Below, piece by piece: positions 35,973-44,566 of a stretch of 64,000 nt of DNA. The notes under the pieces were generated by a model. The model had not been told where the DNA came from. It did not search any database and saw only the letters and a list, made by a program, of their open reading frames with translations. Location: the NCBI GenBank assembly GCA_003725745.1, contig RHDP01000001.1, forward strand, positions 62,001 to 126,000, given 5' to 3'. The translations under genes and the position numbers were made by a program. The DNA is from Streptomyces sp. I6. GTDB taxonomy: Bacteria; Actinomycetota; Actinomycetes; Streptomycetales; Streptomycetaceae. Every line of letters starts with the position of its first letter. The stretch's first letter is position 1.

Positions 35973-36593
35973 ATGGGACTCCTCGACGCCATCCTCGGCC
36001 GCAGCAAGCCGGTACGGCCCGACCTCGACCGGCTCTTCGGCCTGCCCTCGGCGGCGATCACCCTCCAGGCGGGAGCCGGCTTCGCCCCCACGGGGTCCGG
36101 CTCGGTGTGCTTCGCCGGAGTCGAGGGGGCGGCCTTCACGAGGATCCAGGACGACGTACGCGACCTCCTCGACGCCGACACCGGCCGGGGCGGTACGCCC
36201 GTGGAGTTCACCCGGGACGCGTACGGGTACACCTGGCTCCTGTCCCGCCATCCGGCCGACGACACTGCCTCACTGGTCAATGACCTGCACGCCGTGAACA
36301 CCCTGCTCCAGGACGCTGGTTTCGGCCCCCACCTACTCTGCTCGCTCGTCGGATTCCGCAACACCGCGACGCAGCGGGTGCTCGCCCTGGTGTACCTCTA
36401 CAAGCGGGGCACCTTCTATCCTTTCGCGCCCCTCCCGGGGGCCGCCGAGAAGCGCGACAATGCCCTGGAACTGCAGGTCAGGAGCCTGCTCGCGGACGAC
36501 GTGCCGATCGAGGAGGAGCTGGGCCGGTGGTTCCCCCTCTGGGGCGCCCCCGGCATCGCGGACGCTCCGGAGGAGGGCGGCGGGCACGGATGA
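35973..36593 (+). CDS. pspAB: PspA-associated protein PspAB
   Basis: A 206-residue soluble protein matching the PspAB family found next to HtpX in actinobacteria: MGLLDAILGRSKPVRPDLDRLF opening (first 20 residues conserved), TGSGSVCFAGVEGAAF, and LCSLVGFRNTATQRVLALVYLYKRG in the middle. Its function is not well defined; it is linked to the envelope-stress (Psp) response. The ATG at 35973 begins the conserved region. It shares an operon with htpX and ends just before a terminator hairpin. Confidence 0.9.
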   Translation: MGLLDAILGRSKPVRPDLDRLFGLPSAAITLQAGAGFAPTGSGSVCFAGVEGAAFTRIQDDVRDLLDADTGRGGTPVEFTRDAYGYTWLLSRHPADDTASLVNDLHAVNTLLQDAGFGPHLLCSLVGFRNTATQRVLALVYLYKRGTFYPFAPLPGAAEKRDNALELQVRSLLADDVPIEEELGRWFPLWGAPGIADAPEEGGGHG

Positions 36594-36599
36594 CCCGCG

Positions 36600-36633
36600 G
36601 GGTGCCCGGCCCGCGGTGTCGCGCCGGGCACCC
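36600..36633. terminator. Hairpin terminator between pspAB and the ROK gene
   Basis: An 11-bp perfect stem (GGGTGCCCGGC at 36600-36610, complement at 36623-36633) closes a 12-base loop. It lies between convergent genes ending at 36593 and 36669, so it can serve both. Confidence 0.75.
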
Positions 36634-36668
36634 GGGGCGAACGGCCCTCGAACGACGCGCGGCCGGGC

Positions 36669-37952
36669 TCAGCGCGTGTACAGCCCGGCCCGCGCTTCAC
36701 CGCGCCCGAACACCGGCGCGAGGATGAGCTGCGCCGCGCCCTCGGCGATGCGGTAGGCGCTGCCGCCCGCGGGCGCCACCATCACCCGCGTGCGGGACCG
36801 GAGCGCGGCCCGCACCCCGCGTACGAACTCCGTCTCGGCCGCGGCGACGGCCCGGCCACCGAGGAGCACCTGGTCGATGTCGAGCAGTTCGGCGAGGTTG
36901 GTGACCCCGACGGCGAGTACGCGTGCCGCATCGGCGACGTCGCCCCGGGCTATGGCGGCGAGGCACAGTGCCTCCAGGCACCCCCGCTTGCCGCAGGCAC
37001 AGGCGGGCCCGTCGAGTTGGAGGACCTGGTGCCCGAACTCACCGGCCCCGGTGCGCACCCCCCGGTACACGGCCCCCTCCAGCACCAGCCCCGCGCCGAT
37101 GCCGGTACCGATGTGCACATAGGCGAGGGAGCCGCTCTCTCCCTGCAGCAGTATCCCGAGGGCTGCGGCATTGGTGTCCTTGTCCAGCGCGACCGGCAGA
37201 CCGAGCCGGTTCGCCAGCTCGTCGCGCAGCGGGTACCCGTCCCATTCCGGATAGCCCGTGACCCGCAGCGGGACGCCCGCACGGTGGTCGAGGGGACCCG
37301 GCATGGCGACCCCCACGCCCAGCACCGGCGCCGCCCCCGCGCCGCCCGGCGCCTGCGGGCCCCCGTGCGCCTCGGGCCGGTGGGCCGCAGCGGTCCGCTT
37401 GCCCGCCTCCGGAAACCCACCGGCAGAGGCGTCGGCGGCGCCGCCCCGGTCCCCTCCGCCCAGCGACTGCGCGACCAGGGCGCGTACCTGGCCCGCGACC
37501 TGGCCGGTCACCACGTCGGGCCCCGCGCCGAGGTCGGCGGTCACCGCCCGGGTCGCGACACGTGCACCGGACAGGTCCAGCAGAACCGCCGTCATCTCGT
37601 CCCGGTCCAGTTGCACGCCCACGGCGTACGCCGCCGACGGTTCCAGGCGCAGCGCCGTACGCGGCTTGCCCCCCGTCGACGCGTGCCGGCCTGCCTCGGC
37701 CAGGAGCCCCGCCTCCCGGAGGCGAGCCGTGATCTTGCTGACCGCCTGCGGGGTGAGGCCCGTGTAGTCGGCGATCTCGGGACGGCTGATCCCGGCCTCC
37801 CCACCCGTCCGCAGCAGATCGAGCACCAGCGAGGCGTTGTGGTTCCTGAGCAGGGACAGGTTGCCGCCCAGGCCGCTCCTCTGCTCGGCGGTCGCCGGGA
37901 CGGCGGCATCCTCGCCCGTAGGGTCGACGGCATGCGTCCGGTGCACAGGCAC
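36669..37952 (-). CDS. ROK-family transcriptional regulator
   Basis: A 427-residue protein. The N-terminal winged helix (about residues 25-85: SLLRNHNASLVLDLLRTGG and YTGLTPQAVSKITARL) is followed by a ROK sugar-kinase-like domain. Hallmarks are DKDTNAAALGIL, HIGTGIGAGLVLEGAVYRG, GEFGHQVL and the zinc cluster CACGKRGCLEAL. It probably represses sugar-uptake or catabolic genes and is released by a sugar. A Gly/Ala-rich stretch (about residues 160-205) is an insertion relative to the family. The start is uncertain: GTG at 37952 or GTG at 37946. No sugar genes are adjacent, so its target is unknown; the 22-bp repeats upstream are candidate operators. Confidence 0.88.
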   Translation of the reverse strand: MPVHRTHAVDPTGEDAAVPATAEQRSGLGGNLSLLRNHNASLVLDLLRTGGEAGISRPEIADYTGLTPQAVSKITARLREAGLLAEAGRHASTGGKPRTALRLEPSAAYAVGVQLDRDEMTAVLLDLSGARVATRAVTADLGAGPDVVTGQVAGQVRALVAQSLGGGDRGGAADASAGGFPEAGKRTAAAHRPEAHGGPQAPGGAGAAPVLGVGVAMPGPLDHRAGVPLRVTGYPEWDGYPLRDELANRLGLPVALDKDTNAAALGILLQGESGSLAYVHIGTGIGAGLVLEGAVYRGVRTGAGEFGHQVLQLDGPACACGKRGCLEALCLAAIARGDVADAARVLAVGVTNLAELLDIDQVLLGGRAVAAAETEFVRGVRAALRSRTRVMVAPAGGSAYRIAEGAAQLILAPVFGRGEARAGLYTR

Positions 37953-38114
37953 ACTCTCATTGTGCGCCCGGCTCCCGGTCCGGCAACGGCGTTGTCTAAG
38001 CTCCTCGCGGCAGGCGGAGGCCACTGCCGTACGCGTGCGGACCCGAGCGCCCGGCCCGGTACCCCGTACCCCTACCGTCACGGGCACGGCCGAGCCCCCG
38101 GCTTGACCGCCGGC

Positions 38115-38199
38115 GGCCGTTCCAGGCGTACCGTCCGGCCGTTCCACGCGTACGGTTCCGTTCCACCCGTACGGTCCGGCCGTTCCACGCGTACGGTCG
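38115..38199. repeat. Four tandem 19-22-bp repeats between ROK and EF-hand genes
   Basis: GGCCGTTCCACGCGTACGGTCC-type units at 38115-38136, 38137-38158, 38159-38177 (short) and 38178-38199. Each unit has a core CGTACGG or close variant. They occupy the 370-base region between the divergent ROK gene (37952) and EF-hand gene (38323), which otherwise has no gene. They could be regulator-binding sites. Confidence 0.85.
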
Positions 38200-38322
38200 G
38201 GCCGCAGTCGGCGTCCGGGCTGCGTTCCGCGGCGGTGGAACCGGGACGCCGCGAACGGCGTTTGATCGGGAGAGCGGCGGCCGCGCCGCCCATCGGTGCA
38301 GGTGAAGGGGGACGGGGACGAC

Positions 38323-38580
38323 ATGGTCAGCGACAAGGCACGCAAGCTCTTCGAAGCGCTCGATCTCGACCACAACGGGACACTGACCCGCGAGGAAGTG
38401 ATCATCGCCCTGCGGGCGAAGGGCCCGCAGCTGGCCGCGGCGGGAGATCTGCCGTTCTGGGGCGTGGGAGACGCCGACGCGTCCTCGGCCCTGTTCGACG
38501 CGGCCGACCAGAACGGGGACGCGGTGCTGACCCTCGAGGAGTTCTCGGCGGTGGTGGACCGCCGTTTCGGCTGGCGTTGA
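38323..38580 (+). CDS. Small EF-hand calcium-binding protein
   Basis: An 85-residue acidic protein with two EF-hand loops: DLDHNGTLTREE (about residues 14-25) and DQNGDAVLTLEE (about residues 63-74). Both keep Asp/Asn at loop positions 1, 3 and 5 and Glu at position 12, so both should bind Ca2+. Such calmodulin-like proteins are typical of Streptomyces and are thought to buffer or sense calcium. The ATG at 38323 begins MVSDKARKLFEALD, the conserved family start, after AGGGGG; an upstream GTG at 38296 is less likely. Confidence 0.93.
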   Translation: MVSDKARKLFEALDLDHNGTLTREEVIIALRAKGPQLAAAGDLPFWGVGDADASSALFDAADQNGDAVLTLEEFSAVVDRRFGWR

Positions 38581-38762
38581 GGCCCGCACCGGCCGCCACC
38601 CACCCCGGCCCTGCGGCCGGGGTGGGTGGCGCCCCGCAGGTCCGGGGCACGCCGAGCGTGAGCACGCCGCCGCTCGCCGGCCGTGCCGACAGGGGGCGTT
38701 GGCGGACGGCGCGGGAGCGGCGAGGACGCGGACGTCACCACCCCTCAGTGAAGGAGCCGAAC

Positions 38763-39419
38763 ATGCCCGAGTCCCCTCGCCCTACCGCGCCCGATGGGCC
38801 CCGGCCGGGCACCGTCCCCGGTGAGCCCCTGACAGGGAAGATCATCTTCCTTAACGGGACATCCAGTTCGGGCAAGTCCAGCATCGCGGCAGAGCTGCTG
38901 CGGATCCTGGACGAGCCCTGGTTCCACATGCCCGTGGACGCCTTCCACGCGATGCGTTCCCCGAGGGAAGTCGCCCCGGAGGAGCTTCCGCTCGTGCTCC
39001 GGCGCACCTGGCAGGGGTTCCACCGGGCCGTGGCCGGCATGGCTGCGGCCGGGAACAACGTGGTCGTGGACCACGTGCTGAGCGAGGAGTGGCGCCTGCG
39101 GGACTGTCTGCGGCTCTTCGAACCGCGCAACGTCGTCCTGGTCGGCGTGCGGTGCTCCCTCGAGGAACTGCGACGGCGCGAACAGGCCCGCGGTGACCGT
39201 CCGGCAGGCCTGGCGGCGCGCCAGCTGCGCCAGGTCCACGCGTACGGTCCGTACGACGTGGAGTGCGACACGACCACGGCCAGTTCCGTCGACTGCGCCC
39301 GGCGGATCAGGTCGTTTCTCGCCCGGAGGCCGTTTCCCACCGCCTTCGAGCGACTGCGTGCGGAGGCGGCCCCGGGCGGGCAGCCGCTCGGGGACCGCCC
39401 GTGGCCTCCCGGCCCCTGA
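38763..39419 (+). CDS. Chloramphenicol phosphotransferase-like kinase
   Basis: A 218-residue P-loop protein. Walker A (FLNGTSSSGKSS, about residues 30-41), the WFHMPVDAFHAM block with the Asp expected to activate the substrate hydroxyl, NVVVDHVLSEEW and the lid ELRRREQARGDRPAGLA are shared with the CPT family of Streptomyces venezuelae and zeta-like kinases. CPT phosphorylates the C3 hydroxyl of chloramphenicol, but most Streptomyces homologues have no known substrate. The ATG at 38763 follows GAAGGAG. It stands alone; neighbours give no clue. Confidence 0.88.
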   Translation: MPESPRPTAPDGPRPGTVPGEPLTGKIIFLNGTSSSGKSSIAAELLRILDEPWFHMPVDAFHAMRSPREVAPEELPLVLRRTWQGFHRAVAGMAAAGNNVVVDHVLSEEWRLRDCLRLFEPRNVVLVGVRCSLEELRRREQARGDRPAGLAARQLRQVHAYGPYDVECDTTTASSVDCARRIRSFLARRPFPTAFERLRAEAAPGGQPLGDRPWPPGP

Positions 39420-39753
39420 CGCCGGCACCGGTGAGCGCGCCACCGCGCGTTCCGCGCCGGCGGCGACGTCCCGTACCGGCTGGCCGCACCCGCGCTCCTG
39501 GGCGGGGGCGCCACGATCGCCGGAACCAGGACGGGTGGGCCGGCCTCCCTGCGCCTCGGCACCCCGCGGCCCTCACCGACGGCCTCTGGCGCCCGTGAGG
39601 GATGACGGGCCGCGGAGGCGCCGAGTCGGAGCGCGGTCACGTGCCGTCCGGCCGACGGCAGCACGCACTGCGGCGGCACGAACTGCGGCCGCACGGAATT
39701 GCCTCTGAGGCAAGAAATTTGCCCATGGGGAAACGTTGTGACTCAATAGCGGC
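39420..39753 (+). promoter_or_regulatory. Intergenic region with palindromic operator of the XRE-cupin gene
   Basis: No gene is seen in these 334 bases. Near the 3' end, TTGCCTCTGAGGCAA (39699-39713) is a perfect 7-bp-arm palindrome, followed by the related TTGCCCATGGGGAA (39720-39733). Both lie 20-55 bases before the regulator ATG, where an autoregulatory operator of an XRE repressor is expected. Confidence 0.65.
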
Positions 39754-40431
39754 ATGCCCGAAGACACCACCGCGCCGGGGACCGGGGAGACGAGCGCCGC
39801 GCTCTCCAGTGTCGCGTCACAGCTGCGGGACCTGCGCAAGCGCGGCGGTCTCACCGTCGAGGCGGCCGCGGAGCGGCTCGGATTGTCCTCGGCACACCTG
39901 TCCCGGCTGGAGACCGGGCAGCGGCAGCCCTCACTGCCCGTTTTGCTGACCCTCGCCCGCGCCTATGGCACCACGGTCTCCGACCTGCTCGGGGAGACGT
40001 CCCCCGAGCGGAACCCGGTGATCAGGGCCTCGACGGCGGGATCGGTGGGGGCGGACGGGTGGACGTACCGGCAGGCGGGCGGATCCCGGCGGGCGATGCA
40101 GGCGCTGCGCGTGCACGTCCCCCCGGGGGTCCGGCACGAGCCGGTCCGCGTCCACACCGGCGAGGAGTGGCTCTATGTGCTCAAGGGCCGCCTCAGGCTC
40201 TCGCTCGGGGGCCAGGAGTACGTACTCGACCAGGGCGATTCCGCACACTACGACAGTCTCACCCCTCACCGGATCACCGCCGTGCCGCCGGGAGGCGCAG
40301 ACCTTCTCTTCGTCCACACCCTGCTGCAGAGCCACGCGAGCGAACTGTGCATGGGGGACGGGAGCCATCCGACTCCGCTCGGTGCCGACCGGCGCACGAG
40401 CCCTTCCGAAGGTGACGATCATGCTGAGTGA
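39754..40431 (+). CDS. XRE-family regulator with cupin domain
   Basis: A 225-residue two-domain regulator. The helix-turn-helix (LRDLRKRGGLTVEAAAERLG, then SSAHLSRLETGQRQPSLPVL) is at about residues 25-80, and a C-terminal cupin barrel (EPVRVHTGEEWLYVLKGRL, YVLDQGDSAHYDSLTPHRI) is at about residues 125-200. The cupin probably senses a small molecule. The gene overlaps the DUF6126 gene by 11 bases, an arrangement seen repeatedly in Streptomyces. The palindromes upstream suggest autoregulation. Confidence 0.92.
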   Translation: MPEDTTAPGTGETSAALSSVASQLRDLRKRGGLTVEAAAERLGLSSAHLSRLETGQRQPSLPVLLTLARAYGTTVSDLLGETSPERNPVIRASTAGSVGADGWTYRQAGGSRRAMQALRVHVPPGVRHEPVRVHTGEEWLYVLKGRLRLSLGGQEYVLDQGDSAHYDSLTPHRITAVPPGGADLLFVHTLLQSHASELCMGDGSHPTPLGADRRTSPSEGDDHAE

Positions 40432-40561
40432 GAAGACCGGCGTCGAGCGCGGAGACGGGCGGTTCCCCAAGGGGTTCGTCCTCCGCCTGTTCGCCTACAT
40501 CGTGGCCGGGCACCTCGTGGCGGGCTTCCTCTACATGCTGTTCACCGTCGGCGCGGAGTAG
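40421..40561 (+). CDS. DUF6126-type small membrane protein
   Basis: A 46-residue protein with a short charged N terminus and one membrane helix (FVLRLFAYIVAGHLVAGFLY), ending in LFTVGAE. The pattern fits DUF6126, found directly after XRE-cupin regulators in Streptomyces. Its ATG at 40421 lies inside the end of the regulator gene, so translation is probably coupled. Function unknown; the coupling suggests it works with, or is controlled by, the regulator. Confidence 0.85.
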   Translation: MLSEKTGVERGDGRFPKGFVLRLFAYIVAGHLVAGFLYMLFTVGAE

Positions 40562-41039
40562 CAGGCGACGCGAAGCAGGAGGCGAGGGGCCCGAGAAGGG
40601 GCGCGCAGGCTTCCCGTTTCCCGGCGCGCACCCCCGGCCCTGTTTCCGGCCCGGTGACACGCCCGCGGCCAAGGGCCGGGACGGCCGGGGCCCGGGTCGC
40701 CTACCGCCGCGCCGTCACCGTCGATCCGTCGCACCGTCGCTCCACCCCGGGTACCGGAGAAGTTCAGGGAATGCACGGGGCCGGGCCCGTCACCCACCAC
40801 GGGCGGCTGAGGCCTTCCCGTGCGGCGTCGCCGGCACCGGTTCGCCACACCCCGGCTCAGGGCTCACCGGCCACGGCTCACCGGCCACGGCTCACCGGCC
40901 ACGTCGTACCACCCCGTCGGCGTCCCCGCCCGCACCGTGCGGCGCGAAAGCCTTGCCCAGCGGATGATGGGGGAAGGACGACGTGGCCGCGGGCCGTCTC
41001 GTGCGCCCCGGCGGCAGGATGGCGAGGGAGGTGCGCGTC
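40562..41039. other. Intergenic region with three 14-bp repeats
   Basis: No supportable gene in about 480 bases. GGCTCACCGGCCAC is repeated three times exactly in tandem at 40861-40902. A ribosome-binding site GGGAGG at 41025 belongs to the next gene. Confidence 0.6.
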
Positions 41040-41884
41040 ATGGGCGACGCGACGGGCGCGAGCGGCACCGACCGGGCCGTGAAGGCGAAGCACCGGGCGA
41101 TGTGGGCTCTGGGCGACTACGCGGCGGTGGCGGATGAGCTGATCCCGTCCCTCGGCGCGGCGCTGGTGGACGCCTGCGGCATCGGCGCGGGGAGCCGGGT
41201 GCTGGACGTGGCGGCCGGCACCGGCAACGCCGCCATCCCGGCAGCGCTGGCCGGGGCCGATGTCGTCGCATCGGACCTGACACCGGAACTCCTCGACGCG
41301 GGCCGGCTGATCGCGGAGGGGCTCGGCGCGGAGCTCGAGTGGCGCGAGGCGGACGCGGAGGCACTCCCCTTCGCCGACGGCACCTTCGACACCGTCATGT
41401 CCTGCGTGGGGGTCATGTTCGCACCGCACCACCAGGCCGGCGCGGACGAGATGCTGCGGGTCTGCCGGCCCGGAGGCACGATCGGGCTGGTCAACTGGAC
41501 TCCCGAGAGCTTCGTCGGCCGCATGTTCGCCATGATGAAGCCCTACGCTCCGCCACCGCCACCCGGTGCGCAGCCCCCGCCGCTGTGGGGCGACGAGGAG
41601 CATGTGCGGGCACTGCTCGGTGAGCGGGTCGCCTCGGTGGAGGCGCGCCGGTCCAGCGTCCGCGTGGACCGGTTCACGACCCCCGCGGAACTCCGCGACT
41701 ACTTCAAGGAGAACTACGGGCCCACGATCGCGGTCTACCGCAACATCGCCGACTCCCCGAACGCGTCGCGGCCCTGGACCGCGAACTGGCCGAACTGGTT
41801 CGCGACCACGCCCGGCTCACCGGCGAAGCCGACGGCATGGCCATGGAATGGGAGTACCTGCTCCTGACGGCACGCAGATCCTGA
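41040..41884 (+). CDS. Class I SAM-dependent methyltransferase (one -1 frameshift)
   Basis: A UbiE-like methyltransferase of 281 residues after adding one base at the C run 41755-41758. Motif I is VLDVAAGTGNAAIPAALAG (about residues 55-73), motif II is ADAEALPFADGTFDTVMS, and RVCRPGGTIGLVNWT follows. With the correction, the C terminus reads on through RELAELVRDHARLTGEAD to a stop at 41884; uncorrected, it drifts into a Pro/Trp-rich tail ending at 41867. The ATG at 41040 follows GAGGGAGG. The substrate cannot be told from sequence. It runs convergently into the nitrobindin gene. Confidence 0.88.
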
Positions 41885-41915
41885 CCGGGGCCGCCGAGCG
41901 CGGGTACGCGCCGGG

Positions 41916-42476
41916 TCACGGCACCCGGGTGCGGTCGGTGCGTCGCAGCCGCGCCGAGAGATGGTGCTGTAGCGGCAGGCCCGCCGCCGCGAGGTCGTGC
42001 ACGAAGTCCATCGTCGCGGCGTCGGTCAGGGTCCAGCGGCGCCGGGTGGCGGCGACCTCCCTGGCCGTGGGGGTGAGCGCCACCTGACAGGTGGTCAGAT
42101 CGACGGCGCCGTCGTCCGCACGGCCGGCCAGGATCTCGGCGATGCCGGTGGGCTGGCTGATCAGGGCTTCCACCCGCCCGCCGGACTGCATCCGCCACCA
42201 GCCGCTCTCCCGGGCGGCCGGCCTGAGCGGTTCGCCCTGCTCGTCGATCAGCCACGCGCGCGCCTCGTAGCGCAAGAAGGGCCGCCCGTCGTGGCTGAAG
42301 ACGGCCTCCTGCCGGTAAGTGAACTCCCCGTCGAGCGTCGGGTATCCGCCGCGCCCCTGCCCGGCCCAGGTGCCGAGGAACCCGGTCAACGGGGCGAGCA
42401 GCGGATGCGGGGCGGGCGCCGCGTCCGGTCGCAGGGCATCGGGATACGGGGGCTGCCGGGCCGGTTCGAACGCCAT
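41916..42476 (-). CDS. Nitrobindin-like heme-binding beta-barrel protein
   Basis: A 186-residue FABP-like protein of the nitrobindin (THAP4-type) family. The signature [13 protein letters not shown] (about residues 37-49) forms the heme-pocket lid, and the barrel strands [20 protein letters not shown] and [17 protein letters not shown] follow. HH in [13 protein letters not shown] near the C terminus supplies the proximal His. Such proteins bind ferric heme and can isomerise peroxynitrite. The ATG at 42476 was preferred over an upstream frame extension rich in Arg/Pro. Confidence 0.9.
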   Translation of the reverse strand: MAFEPARQPPYPDALRPDAAPAPHPLLAPLTGFLGTWAGQGRGGYPTLDGEFTYRQEAVFSHDGRPFLRYEARAWLIDEQGEPLRPAARESGWWRMQSGGRVEALISQPTGIAEILAGRADDGAVDLTTCQVALTPTAREVAATRRRWTLTDAATMDFVHDLAAAGLPLQHHLSARLRRTDRTRVP

Positions 42477-42618
42477 GTGTGCTCCGTGAGTGGTGCGGGC
42501 TGGTCGGGGACGTGGCGAGCGTAGCCCGGAGCGTGCGCCGCACCGGCCGTTCACGGTCACGCGGGAGGAGCTTCACCGTTCGGCCGCCGGGCAGCCTGAG
42601 CGCGGCGCCGACCCACAA

Positions 42619-42660
42619 CACGCCAACCCCACGGCACGCCGACGCCGTGGGGTTGGCGTG
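42619..42660 (-). terminator. Hairpin terminator downstream of the lipoprotein gene
   Basis: A 17-bp perfect stem (42619-42635 with 42644-42660) closes an 8-base loop. It is followed on the + strand by a direct repeat of TGCCGTTGAGTCGGC (42659-42673 and 42675-42689). It lies about 100 bases past the stop of the lipoprotein gene. Confidence 0.8.
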
Positions 42661-42755
42661 CCGTTGAGTCGGCATGCCGTTGAGTCGGCGGATTCCGGCC
42701 CGCGGCGGTGCCGTGCCCCCACGCCCTGCGGAGGCGCGGCGGACGCTCCGGACGG

Positions 42756-43607
42756 TCAGCGGGTGCGTACCGCCGTCACCGTGAAGCGCTCGACGGCGGC
42801 GACGTGCCCTCCGGTTGACGCGACCACGGTGAGCACGGGGTCCCGGGCCCCGGAGAAGGGGACCGTCACGGACCAGGGCTGGTTCTCGCCGCCCGCGGGG
42901 GTGCAGCACGCGGAAGTGCCCAACGGCGCTTCGGACGACGGCTGGCGCACCTGTACGTGGATGCTCTCGTCCACTCCGGTGATCCGGCCGCCGGCCGTCA
43001 GGGGGGAACGCACGAGCGCACCGTAGGCGGGTGCGGTGAGGGAGAACGTCGTGTCATCGGTGCCGACGACCTCCCAGGGGGCGTCCGGGCCGGTGCCGAA
43101 CCGCACCAGGTGGATCACGGCGGCGGTGCCGCCCTCCGACCCCGTCGGTGCCACGCCGACACGGGCGTGCCGGCCGCTGACCTTGCTGGAGGAGACCCGG
43201 TCGATCTCCCTGAAGCCGAGGTAGTCACGGGTGAACGCCAGCGCGGTCCGACCGGGGTCGAGGTGCCACGGCTGGTGGCCGCCGGACCGGTAGGAGCGCT
43301 GCCATGCCTCGGCCTGGGCGAGCGTGCTGAAGGGCCAGACGGGCTGGAGGCTCCATGAGCCGAGCGGTGGGGTGCCGTTGGGAGTCGCGCCGGGCTCGGC
43401 CGGGGTCTGCGGGGACGTCGGGGTGCCGGGCGTCGGCGAGGCCGTGGCCGAGGGCGCTGACGTCGCAGATGACGGTGCGGGTGTTCCCGGTGCTGCCGGT
43501 GTCGATCCCGATGCGTTCGGGGACCCGCCGGTACCGCCGCACGCGGTTAGGGCCAGCACGGCCGCGGCCGCTGCGGCGAAGTGCCGTGGCGGGAGCCAGG
43601 TGTTCAT
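42756..43607 (-). CDS. Secreted lipoprotein of unknown function
   Basis: A 283-residue protein. A signal peptide ending in the lipobox LALTAC (Cys at residue 23) is followed by a long Ser/Thr/Pro/Ala linker (about residues 24-80) and a globular C-terminal part. The globular part includes WPFSTLAQAEAWQRSYRSGG, HLDPGRTALAFTRDYLGF and a strand-rich end (PWSVTVPFSGARDPVLTVVA). I recognise it as the kind of conserved Streptomyces lipoprotein with no assigned function. It has no operon partner, and a terminator hairpin follows. Confidence 0.85.
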   Translation of the reverse strand: MNTWLPPRHFAAAAAAVLALTACGGTGGSPNASGSTPAAPGTPAPSSATSAPSATASPTPGTPTSPQTPAEPGATPNGTPPLGSWSLQPVWPFSTLAQAEAWQRSYRSGGHQPWHLDPGRTALAFTRDYLGFREIDRVSSSKVSGRHARVGVAPTGSEGGTAAVIHLVRFGTGPDAPWEVVGTDDTTFSLTAPAYGALVRSPLTAGGRITGVDESIHVQVRQPSSEAPLGTSACCTPAGGENQPWSVTVPFSGARDPVLTVVASTGGHVAAVERFTVTAVRTR

Positions 43608-44144
43608 ACGTGCGCTCCCAGGGAAGGTGGAGCCGGTCGTGGACCGGTGGGTACCGCCATGGTGCCACCGGTTCCGTCCCCGTCACAGGGCGCCCGCACA
43701 CGATGAGCCACCCGGCGGCACGGCGCGCGGGCCGCTCCTCGGGCCGATCCGGGCGGCGGAGCCCGGCGGCGTGTGCCGTCGGGGCCGCCGTGCGGTACCG
43801 GGGCGGCAGCCGCCGGTACGGCGGCGCGGGTCGCCTGCCCCGGGGAAGGACAGGAGGTCACGACGGGCGCGGGCGGCCGGCGGGCGGGCCGGTGAAACAG
43901 CGGACCGGACCGGCCGCGCCGACGGCGGCCGTCCCCCGCCCGGGGCGAGGCCGCGGGCGGGGGCCGAGGAGACGTCCGCGTGCCGGGGCATCGGGGCGCA
44001 ACGGCGGGGGACGGCTACCCGCGGGAGGCGGGTGCACGCCGGGGCCGGGGCGCGCTCCGCGCCGCGTGCGAGAAGGGTGGCGTGCGCCGGGGCGCGGCCG
44101 GGAAGGGTGGCGTGCGCCGGGGCGCGACCGGGAAGGCCGTGTTC
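43608..44144. other. Intergenic region with a 30-bp duplicated unit
   Basis: No supportable gene in about 540 bases. Two perfect or near-perfect 30-bp units (44072-44101 and 44102-44131, one mismatch) plus a partial third lead into the ribosome-binding site of the next gene. If translated in the frame of that gene, they would read KGGVRRGAAG and KGGVRRGATG. Confidence 0.65.
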
Positions 44145-44462
44145 ATGACTGTCTACGTTGTCACCGTGCCCGGCACGTTCCTCAAGGAGTTTCCCGCGTC
44201 GGCCCGTACGGAGCTCGTCCGGGCCCTCCGGCCCGCCGACCCGCGCACCACCGATTTCGGCGCTGCCGAGGATCTCGACATTCTGACCCGCTATCCGGAC
44301 TCCCCCGCGTTCAGCCTCCGTCTGGAGGTCGAGGCCCATGACAAGGCGTCCGCCGAGGCCAAGGCGCGCGAGCTGGTCGCCGGCGCCCTCAGGTCGGCGG
44401 GGATCCCCGAGGAGGAGGCGCCCCTCGGGCAACCGGTGATCACCGGTATCGACGCGGAGTAG
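44145..44462 (+). CDS. Small conserved protein of unknown function
   Basis: A 105-residue soluble, acidic protein beginning MTVYVVTVPGTFLKEF and ending PVITGIDAE. It has a beta-alpha-beta pattern (TVYVVTVPG; SFSLRLEVEAHDKASAEAKA-like helix) but no motif I can name. The ATG at 44145 follows GGAAGG at the right distance. An extension to 43980 would add Gly/Arg-rich repeats and is unlikely. It lies convergent to the molybdate genes. Confidence 0.75.
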   Translation: MTVYVVTVPGTFLKEFPASARTELVRALRPADPRTTDFGAAEDLDILTRYPDSPAFSLRLEVEAHDKASAEAKARELVAGALRSAGIPEEEAPLGQPVITGIDAE

Positions 44463-44566
44463 GCGTCGGCACGGCGCAGGCATCGGCACGGCGTCCGAGC
44501 GGCGGCACACCGCCTTCCGCACCTCGCGGAGTCCGGGGAGGGGAGGACGGTCCGGACGGCAGGGGG

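Noticed and set aside
38115-38199. CRISPR array
   Set aside because: The repeats are directly tandem with no spacers, and no cas genes are present.
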